From contig NZ_JPOC01000024.1 of NCBI RefSeq assembly GCF_000738775.1, positions 1 through 64,000 on the forward strand: a DNA stretch of 64,000 nucleotides, in the 5' to 3' direction. Shown piece after piece: positions 56,820 through 64,000 of the stretch. The translations under genes were made by a program, and so were the position numbers. The DNA comes from Prescottella defluvii (lineage in GTDB: Bacteria; Actinomycetota; Actinomycetes; Mycobacteriales; Mycobacteriaceae). Under the pieces are notes generated by a model, which worked only from the letters and a program-made list of their open reading frames with translations, did not search any database and was not told where the DNA came from. Each line of letters opens with the position of its first letter. The first letter of the stretch is position 1.

Positions 56820-58184
56820 CTACGTGCGCGGTTCGGCCGACGACATCCGACCGGCGAGCGCCTCGGCGGCGTCCGCGACGGCGGCCGGATCGACCGGACC
56901 CGAACCCGAGACCGTGACGGCCATCGTCTCGGTGACGTACGCGGTCTCGCCGTGCTCGGTGACGTCGAGGCCCTCGTGCTCGTCCTCGGGCCGCACCCGC
57001 AGACCGATCGTGACCTGGATGGCCTTCGCGATGAGCCACGTGACGGTGAACGAGTAGGCCAGCACCACCACGACCGCGAGTGCCTGCTTGCCCAGCAGGC
57101 CCAGTCCGCCGCCGTAGAACAGTCCCGCGACGCCGTTGGGGGCGCCCTCGGTCGCGAGCAGGCCGATCAGCAGCGTGCCCAGGATGCCGCCGACCAGGTG
57201 GATGCCCACGACGTCGAGGGCGTCGTCGTAGCCGAGCCGGAACTTGAGCGACACCGCCAAGCAGCACAGCGCGCCGGCGGCCGCGCCGATGATCAGCGCG
57301 CCGATCGGCGACACCGCACCACACGCCGGCGTGATCGCGACCAGCGCGGCGATGAGACCGGACGCGGCGCCGAGCGACGTCGGGCGACCCTCCCGCAGGC
57401 GCTCCACCAGCAACCACCCGCAGATACCGGCACAGGCGGCGGCGACGGTGTTGAGCACGACGACGGACGCGGCGTTGTCGGCGGCCAGCGCGGAGCCGCC
57501 GTTGAACCCGAACCAACCGAACAGCAGGATGCCGGCACCCAGCAGGGTCAGCGGAAGATTGTGCGGCCGAGGTATGTTCGGGAACGCGTGCCGCTTACCG
57601 AGCACCAGGACCATGGCCAGCGCCGCGATACCGGCGTTGATGTGGACCGCGGTGCCGCCCGCGAAGTCGATGGCCCCCAGCTTGTTCGCGATCCAGCCGC
57701 CGATCACGCTGCCGTCGTCGGAGTCGAAGGCGAACACCCAGTGCGCCACCGGGAAGTACACGAGCGTGACCCACAGTCCGGCGAAGAGCATCCACGCACC
57801 GAACTTGATGCGGTCGGCCAGCGCACCCGAGATGAGCGCGACCGTGATGGCCGCGAACAGCATCTGGAATCCCGCCACCAGCGCCGGCGGCAGTCCGGGC
57901 TCCGCGGCGGGTTCGAGCAACTGCCCCAACCCGACGAACTCGAGCGGGTCGCCGAGAATGCCCAAGCCGCCCAACGAGTTACCGAGAACCGTCGAGTAGC
58001 CGAAGAGCACCCACAGCACGCCGACGACGGCGAACGACCCGAACGTCATCATCATCATGTTGAGCGAGTTGCGGATGCTGACCATGCCGCCGTAGAACAG
58101 CGCGAGGCCGGGAATCATCAATGCCACGAACGTGAATGCCGCCAGTAACCATGCGGTGTCGGCGGCCGCGAGAGCCTGCTCCAT
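56820..58184 (-). CDS. amt: Ammonium/methylammonium transporter Amt
   Basis: 454 residues, eleven transmembrane helices. The ATG at 58184 is preceded by AAGGTGG. Twin pore histidines are seen in GGTAVHINAGIAA and VVGIHLVGG; the family blocks GSFAVVGVLWVLFGYS, GWFGFNGGSALA and the C-terminal LDVTEHGETAY are present. No glnK or glnD follows it, unlike the usual amtB-glnK-glnD operon, so this copy is probably dedicated to the amine island and may take up methylammonium as well as ammonium. Confidence 0.94.
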   Translation of the reverse strand: MEQALAAADTAWLLAAFTFVALMIPGLALFYGGMVSIRNSLNMMMMTFGSFAVVGVLWVLFGYSTVLGNSLGGLGILGDPLEFVGLGQLLEPAAEPGLPPALVAGFQMLFAAITVALISGALADRIKFGAWMLFAGLWVTLVYFPVAHWVFAFDSDDGSVIGGWIANKLGAIDFAGGTAVHINAGIAALAMVLVLGKRHAFPNIPRPHNLPLTLLGAGILLFGWFGFNGGSALAADNAASVVVLNTVAAACAGICGWLLVERLREGRPTSLGAASGLIAALVAITPACGAVSPIGALIIGAAAGALCCLAVSLKFRLGYDDALDVVGIHLVGGILGTLLIGLLATEGAPNGVAGLFYGGGLGLLGKQALAVVVVLAYSFTVTWLIAKAIQVTIGLRVRPEDEHEGLDVTEHGETAYVTETMAVTVSGSGPVDPAAVADAAEALAGRMSSAEPRT

Positions 58185-58320
58185 ATCTGTCCACCTTGCG
58201 TCGGCCCGTCTTACACGGGGAATCGAGGTCACCCGAGAGTGAAGGGCGGCTGTAAGGCCTGTGAGTAGTGGCGGTGAACAGTGCGTAACGGGGTCCGCAC
58301 AGCGTCCGAAGGTTGCCATC

Positions 58321-58360
58321 GTTTCATTTCATGCAACACTGTCTCCCATCAAGAAACACC
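58321..58360 (+). promoter_or_regulatory. Second copy of the shared amine-operon motif
   Basis: Aligns without gaps to 51581-51620 at 28 of 40 positions: both start GTTTC, share ATGCAACA at offset 10 and end in an A-rich AAAC block. It ends 17 bases before the FAD oxidoreductase ATG. GTTTC at the left and GAAAC at the right make a dyad in this copy too. Confidence 0.68.
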
Positions 58361-58377
58361 ACGACTGGAGGTCGGAG

Positions 58378-59580
58378 ATGACAGGAAACACGACGGAGCG
58401 CGCACGGATCGTGATCGTCGGCGGCGGACTCGAGGGCCTGGCCATCGCGTGGCAACTCGCCGAACGCGGCGAGACCGACGTGCTCGTGCTCGAGCGAGAC
58501 ACCCTGTGCGCGGGCATGACCGGCAAGTCCAGTGGAATCGTGCGCTGCCACTACGGCGTCCCGTCGCTGGCCGCGATGGCGTGGTACGGCGTCGAGGTAT
58601 TCGGCCGGGCCGACGAGATCTTCGGCACCGACATCGGATTCCGGCAGACCGGCTACGTCGTCGGGGTGGGCGAGAACAACGTCGAACCGCTCCGCGCCAA
58701 CGTCGAGATGCACCGCTCGCTCGGCGTGCCCGTCGACCTGATCGACACCGACGCCGTCCGGTCACTGTGGCCCGGGATCCACCTCGACGACTTCGCCGGG
58801 TTCGCGTACGAACCGCTCGGCGGCCACGGCGACGCCTACATGACCGGCATGGCGTACGGCGCCCGCGCCCGCGCGCTCGGGGCACGGATCCGTCAGTCCA
58901 CCAACGTCGTTCGATTGATCTCCGACGAATTCGGCGCCGTCCGCGGCGTCCTGTGCGACGACGGCACCGAGATCCTCTGCGAGACCGTCGTACTCGCGAC
59001 CGGCGTGTGGAGCCCCGCCCTCGCCGCGACCGCGGGTATCCCGCTGCTGATCCGGGCCCAGCGCGAGCAGCTGGTGCTGGTGGATCAGGGCGAGCCCACC
59101 CCCGACGTCCCGACGTTCTCGGACCTGGTGAACCTGCAGTACATCCGGCGCGAACCCAACGGTCATCTCCTCGTCGGCAACAGCGACCACTCCGACCCCG
59201 AGATCGCCGACCCGGACGCCTATCTCAACCGCGCGACGGGGGACTTCGTCGAGACCGCGATCGGCAAGCTCGACCGCATCCTGCCCGGCATGCCCGACCC
59301 GCGGCTCGCGTCGTCGTACGCGGGGTGCTACGACATCACCCCCGACTACAACCCGATCATCGGACCCTCCCCCGCCGCCGGACTGTTCCTGGCCGTCGGT
59401 TTCAGCGGACACGGGTTCAAGATCTCGCCGGCTGTCGGACGACTGGCGGCCGACCTGCTCCTCGACGGGATCAGCAGCGACCCCGCTGTCGACGGAAACG
59501 ACTTCCGCTACAGCCGCTTCGACGAGGGCAAGCCCCTCGCGAGCCGGCACCCGTACGCCGGGGCCGGCGAGATGCGCTGA
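58378..59580 (+). CDS. DAO-family FAD oxidoreductase, sarcosine-oxidase-beta / N-methylglutamate-dehydrogenase-like
   Basis: 400 residues from the ATG behind GGAGG. FAD motif IVIVGGGLEGLAIAWQLAERG, then LCAGMTGKSSGIVRCHYG, where sarcosine oxidase beta subunits carry their covalent-flavin and active-site residues, and C-terminal YDITPDYNPIIGPSP plus VGFSGHGFKISPAVGRL. In methylotrophs the MgdA-like subunit of N-methylglutamate dehydrogenase has this fold, but needs partner subunits, none of which is adjacent here. It may therefore act alone, as a monomeric N-methyl-amino-acid oxidase. Shares its promoter motif with the ligase operon. Confidence 0.82.
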   Translation: MTGNTTERARIVIVGGGLEGLAIAWQLAERGETDVLVLERDTLCAGMTGKSSGIVRCHYGVPSLAAMAWYGVEVFGRADEIFGTDIGFRQTGYVVGVGENNVEPLRANVEMHRSLGVPVDLIDTDAVRSLWPGIHLDDFAGFAYEPLGGHGDAYMTGMAYGARARALGARIRQSTNVVRLISDEFGAVRGVLCDDGTEILCETVVLATGVWSPALAATAGIPLLIRAQREQLVLVDQGEPTPDVPTFSDLVNLQYIRREPNGHLLVGNSDHSDPEIADPDAYLNRATGDFVETAIGKLDRILPGMPDPRLASSYAGCYDITPDYNPIIGPSPAAGLFLAVGFSGHGFKISPAVGRLAADLLLDGISSDPAVDGNDFRYSRFDEGKPLASRHPYAGAGEMR

Positions 59581-59586
59581 CCGCGG

Positions 59587-60198
59587 TCAGGGCACCGTCG
59601 CGAAAACTCCTCGGCCACCGTCCCATTCACCGAGCAGCGCCGGCCCGGCCGGCTCGCCGTCGACCGGCCGGTGATGCACGACGACGGTGGTCCCGCCCGC
59701 CTCGATCACGGTGTCGGTGCCGTCCGCGGAAACCCGCACCTCGGCGACGGTCGGAGCCGACGCACCGCCCGCACCGGTCCCCCACGCGTGCGCGGTGTTC
59801 TCGATCTTCTGCGGCTCGGCGCCGTCGACGTGCACGAACTGGTCGACCTCACGCCCGCCGCCGAAGACGGTGTCCAGCAACTGCTGCACGAACACCGGAT
59901 CGGTTGTCGCGTCGTAGACGTGGCGGTGCCCGAGCACCGAGTGCTCCATCTCGCCCACCGAACGGGCCCCCGCGAGCGGCGCCGAACGGTACGTCAGGGG
60001 GACCTGGTAGATCGTGCCGTCGGCGTCGCGCACCAGGTGCGTCTCGATACCGACCTCGCCGGCCGGATCGTCGAACCGGTACGCACCCACCGACACCAGT
60101 GCCGGCGTCCCGCCCGGATAGTAGGGCGCGTTCGGTATCCACCCGGCGATCAACTCGGGCTTGGTCGGCGACAGCTGTGCGGCATACAGAATGGCCAT
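59587..60198 (-). CDS. Maltokinase N-terminal cap-like domain protein
   Basis: 203 residues from the ATG at 60198. MAILYAAQLSPTKPELIAGWIP and ALVSVGAYRFDDPAGEVGIETHLVRDADGTIYQVPLTYRSAPLAGA match the cap domain of mycobacterial maltokinases, but the kinase domain is missing, so it is a stand-alone cap-like protein. Such proteins are common in actinobacteria and their role is unclear. Convergent with the FAD oxidoreductase. Confidence 0.8.
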   Translation of the reverse strand: MAILYAAQLSPTKPELIAGWIPNAPYYPGGTPALVSVGAYRFDDPAGEVGIETHLVRDADGTIYQVPLTYRSAPLAGARSVGEMEHSVLGHRHVYDATTDPVFVQQLLDTVFGGGREVDQFVHVDGAEPQKIENTAHAWGTGAGGASAPTVAEVRVSADGTDTVIEAGGTTVVVHHRPVDGEPAGPALLGEWDGGRGVFATVP

Positions 60199-60224
60199 GC
60201 GGCCGATGGTAGCCGCCGCTGCCG

Positions 60225-60275
60225 AGCTGAAGGGTCCGTTCATGCGCCCGCAGCGCACGAAGGGTCCCTTCAGCT
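60225..60275. repeat. Palindromic intergenic element, copy 3 (diverged)
   Basis: Same 51-base layout as copies 1 and 2 but with three arm mismatches (for example GGGTCCGTT in the left arm and GCACGAAGG in the right). It lies between purA and the cap-like gene. Confidence 0.85.
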
Positions 60276-60299
60276 GAAAACCCGAAGCCGCCCGAAACG

Positions 60300-60346
60300 C
60301 CGAATGTCACATGCGTTCAGTTCAACTGAACGCATGTGACATTCGG
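60300..60346 (-). terminator. Near-perfect 47-bp palindrome downstream of purA
   Basis: Twenty-three-bp perfect arms (60300-60322, 60324-60346) around a central C; the arm contains AATGTCACATGCGTTCAGTT. It begins 15 bases past the purA stop. It would act as the purA terminator, although its length and AT content differ from the GC-rich hairpins elsewhere in the window. Confidence 0.65.
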
Positions 60347-60360
60347 TCACACAGGGGAGG

Positions 60361-62007
<1,647 letters not shown>

Positions 62008-62682
62008 ATGACCCCGGTAGTGCTCAAGTGCGGCGACGGACCGCTACCACTGGCGCTGCGGTCGCTCGACCTGTTCAACGCGCCCGCGCTCCCCGCGAAG
62101 GACGATTTCGACGAGGTGTTCGCCACACTCGACACGGTCGAGAAGCCGCGACTGGTCGTCGTCGGCGACGACGGCGCGTTCGCGGCCGCGCTCACCCGGC
62201 TGATGCGCACCGAACGTCTGGACGTCGAACTCGCCTACGTTCCGGAGGAGAGGACCGACGCCACCCACGCGTACGGACTGCGGACCGGATCCAAGGCCGC
62301 GACGATCGCCGTCTCGGGCGTGGCGCGGCCGCTGCCGCTGATCCGCGACGATGCCGGCATCGCCCTGGTCGGCGAGGCCCGCATCTACGGCTCCGTGCAT
62401 GCCGGCGAGCTGGTCGGCGAGGCGTACGTCGACGACACCCGCCTGTTCTCCGGCACCGTTCCCGGGATGCTCATCGTTCCGACCCCCGAGCATCCCGGTC
62501 TGCGTGCCGCGGTCGACAAGCGCCGCTGGTTCGGCGGGTACCGGTGGCTGACCGGGCGCGCCGTCCAACTCGGGTCGCCGGCGGCGGTCCTGACCCGCGA
62601 CGGCGTCCGCACCCCGCGCGCGGTCAAACGTTCGACCTTCTACCGACATCACGAGGACTGGCTGCTCGTCTACGGCGCCTGA
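62008..62682 (+). CDS. Rv0358-like conserved protein of unknown function
   Basis: 224 residues from the ATG behind AAGGAG; the longer frame upstream has no ribosome site. The protein looks like an alpha/beta enzyme or lipid-binding domain (RLVVVGDDGAFAAALTRLMRTERLDVELAYVPEERTDATHAYGL; GEARIYGSVHAGELVGEAYVDD) without recognised catalytic motif. Placement between purA and an M50 protease equals that of Rv0358. The diacylglycerol-kinase-like Gly pattern is too weak to use. Confidence 0.75.
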   Translation: MTPVVLKCGDGPLPLALRSLDLFNAPALPAKDDFDEVFATLDTVEKPRLVVVGDDGAFAAALTRLMRTERLDVELAYVPEERTDATHAYGLRTGSKAATIAVSGVARPLPLIRDDAGIALVGEARIYGSVHAGELVGEAYVDDTRLFSGTVPGMLIVPTPEHPGLRAAVDKRRWFGGYRWLTGRAVQLGSPAAVLTRDGVRTPRAVKRSTFYRHHEDWLLVYGA

Positions 62683-62708
62683 CGCCCCCACGCCTGGATA
62701 CTGGGGGC

Positions 62709-63488
62709 ATGCATCCCGACGCCCGTACCCGGTCCGCCGCAGTCCGGCCGAGCCCCGTGTTCCTCGGCATCGTGGCGGTGGCCGTGCTGGGCGGCGTCCT
62801 CGCCTGGCGATCCACCGACTCCGCGACCTCGGGCCGGATCGGCGTGTTCCTGCTGGTCGTCGCGGGCTGGGTCGTCACGCTGTGCCTGCACGAGTTCGCG
62901 CACGCGTTCGTCGCGTGGCGGCACGGCGACCACGACGTCGTCATGCGCGGATACCTGACCCTCGATCCGCGCAAGTACACCCAACCGCTGCTGTCGATCG
63001 GCCTGCCGGTGCTGTTCCTCGCGATCGGCGGCATCGGACTGCCCGGCGGCGCCGTCTACCTGAGAACCGGGACGATGCCACCGCGGGTGCAGTCACGGAT
63101 CTCGCTCGCCGGGCCCGCGGTGAACGCGGTGGCGGCGGTCGTGCTGCTGACGGTGATCCGCCTGTTCGGGACGGACGGCAACAACCTGACGTTCTGGAGC
63201 GGGCTGAGCTTCCTGGCCTTCCTGCAGGTCATGGCCACCGTGCTGAACCTGCTGCCGGTGCCCGGACTCGACGGCTACGGCGCCCTCGAACCGCACCTGC
63301 GCCCGAGCACGCGCGCATCGCTCGACAAGATCAAACCCTACGGACTGCTGCTGCTGATCGCGTTGCTGTTCGTGCCGCAGATCAACTCCGCGTTCTTCGA
63401 CACGATCTACTGGCTGTTCGAACTGTCCGGCATCCCCGACCTCTACGCCGCCTTCGGCAGCTACCTCATGCAGTTCTGGCGCGGCTGA
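62709..63488 (+). CDS. Site-2-protease-like M50 metalloprotease
   Basis: 259-residue intramembrane zinc protease with about six hydrophobic segments. Metal motif HEFAH (about 64-68) in the second helix and the distal NLLPVPGLDGYGAL (Asp ligand, about 184) are both present. No PDZ or CBS domain, so it belongs to the compact bacterial group, as Rv0359. Substrate unknown. It starts 27 bases after the preceding gene and is likely co-transcribed. Confidence 0.92.
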   Translation: MHPDARTRSAAVRPSPVFLGIVAVAVLGGVLAWRSTDSATSGRIGVFLLVVAGWVVTLCLHEFAHAFVAWRHGDHDVVMRGYLTLDPRKYTQPLLSIGLPVLFLAIGGIGLPGGAVYLRTGTMPPRVQSRISLAGPAVNAVAAVVLLTVIRLFGTDGNNLTFWSGLSFLAFLQVMATVLNLLPVPGLDGYGALEPHLRPSTRASLDKIKPYGLLLLIALLFVPQINSAFFDTIYWLFELSGIPDLYAAFGSYLMQFWRG

Positions 63489-63551
63489 CCCGCGCACGTC
63501 GTCGCACGTGACCGCGCCGACCCCGGTCGGTTCCTGACCGAGGTCGGCCGG

Positions 63552-63857
63552 TCACATGGCATGACCCAGACGCCCCCGTCCGAGCCGCAGCAGCAACAAC
63601 GCGAGCGTGTGCCCCTCCGGCCCCAGATCGTCGAACCGCGACAGCACACTCATTTCTCGGGTGTGCACCAAACGAGTACCGCCGCCGAGCATTCGCACCT
63701 CACCGATCAGACGGGAGATCTCGGTGCGCCGCTGGATCGCCGCGAGGATCTGTGCATCCAGACGGTCGATCTCGCCCCGGAGTTGCTCGATGTCGACGTC
63801 CGGTCGGCGGTCTGCCGCCCGATCCACCGACATGTTCGTCACCTGTGCGCTGGTCAT
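63552..63857 (-). CDS. Chorismate mutase, intracellular AroQ type
   Basis: 101 residues, all-helical. EQLRGEIDRLDAQILAAIQRRTEISRLIGEVRMLGGGTRLVHTREMSVLSRFDDLGPEG contains the active-site Arg, Lys-equivalent and Glu positions, and the C-terminal LLLRLGRGRLGH is diagnostic for the M. tuberculosis Rv0948c group, which needs DAHP synthase as partner for full activity. Converts chorismate to prephenate for Phe/Tyr synthesis. Confidence 0.94.
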   Translation of the reverse strand: MTSAQVTNMSVDRAADRRPDVDIEQLRGEIDRLDAQILAAIQRRTEISRLIGEVRMLGGGTRLVHTREMSVLSRFDDLGPEGHTLALLLLRLGRGRLGHAM

Positions 63858-63930
63858 GCCGACAACGCTAGGTACGCGGGGGCTCGGGCACGTAGGTAGT
63901 TCACTACCCGATCTGCCCGACGTCGGTCGT

Positions 63931-64000
63931 CAGCCGAGGTCGGTGACCCAGCCGTGCAGCCCGTCCGAGCGCAGCGCCGCGGTGTGCCGCTTCCGCAGCG
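63931..64000 (-). CDS. C-terminal fragment of a gene entering from the right edge
   Basis: Only the last 23 codons are in the window, ending SDGLHGWVTDLG before a TGA. The frame is open to the edge and its base composition is coding-like, but identity cannot be given. Confidence 0.4.

Overview
The window is about 64 kb of high-GC chromosomal DNA from a mycolic-acid actinobacterium, most likely Rhodococcus. The evidence is the set of Mycobacteriales core genes in an order that mirrors Mycobacterium tuberculosis in reverse: the Rv0418-Rv0407 block (lpqL, thiG, thiS, thiO, thiE, mutT3, glnX, glnH, pknG, ackA, pta, fgd1), then the Rv0391-Rv0389 block (metZ, rhodanese, purT) and the Rv0357-Rv0361 group (purA, an Rv0358 homologue, an M50 protease, an Rv0361-like membrane protein). 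F420 enzymes, a mycothiol-dependent formaldehyde dehydrogenase and an antigen-85-type esterase agree with this. Gene-family and synteny statements come from recognition of the translated proteins, not from searches.

Layout. 1-6.5 kb: lipoprotein aminopeptidase, an ABC exporter pair with a strong terminator, a pentapeptide-repeat protein, and thiamine genes with a TPP riboswitch in front of thiO-thiS-thiG and divergent thiE. 6.5-13 kb: lipoprotein, GT87 mannosyltransferase, holin-like membrane protein, an HxlR regulator divergent from an MFS-thioesterase pair, a split-barrel flavin protein and a NUDIX protein fused to a NYN/PIN-like domain. 13-25 kb: the amino-acid-sensing cascade glnX-glnH-pknG, ctaD, ackA-pta, a Ddn-like protein, a SUFU-like protein and fgd1. 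25-42 kb: an RDD protein coupled to a nonapeptide-repeat protein, antigen-85-like esterase plus HAD phosphatase, beta-lactamase-fold hydrolase, metallo-hydrolase, metZ-rhodanese, fprA, amidohydrolase, purT, alpha/beta hydrolases, alpha-methylacyl-CoA racemase and a MocR-type regulator.

42.3-46.6 kb: an AT-rich regulatory stretch with three dyads precedes two secreted proteins that end in the same short motif, followed by an unusual HATPase-LuxR fusion regulator.

46.7-59.6 kb is the most interesting segment: an apparent methylated-amine utilisation island. It holds a mycothiol-linked formaldehyde dehydrogenase with a metallo-hydrolase; a leftward operon of a cupin, a DmmA-like zinc-ribbon protein, a ferredoxin-type reductase and a DUF3445 haem N-demethylase (together resembling dimethylamine monooxygenase); a rightward operon of GlnT/GmaS-type gamma-glutamyl ligase and three glutamate-synthase-like subunits (MgsABC/GlxBCD type); an XRE-cupin regulator; an Amt transporter; and a DAO-family FAD oxidoreductase. 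Together they could take dimethylamine to methylamine, N-methylglutamate and then glutamate plus a C1 unit. Two promoters in this island share a 40-base motif, suggesting one regulon.

59.6-64 kb returns to core genes: purA, Rv0358-like, M50 protease, chorismate mutase. A 51-55 bp palindromic element (core AGCTGAAGGGTCCCTTCATG) occurs three times between genes. I saw no tRNA, rRNA, insertion sequence, prophage or CRISPR array.
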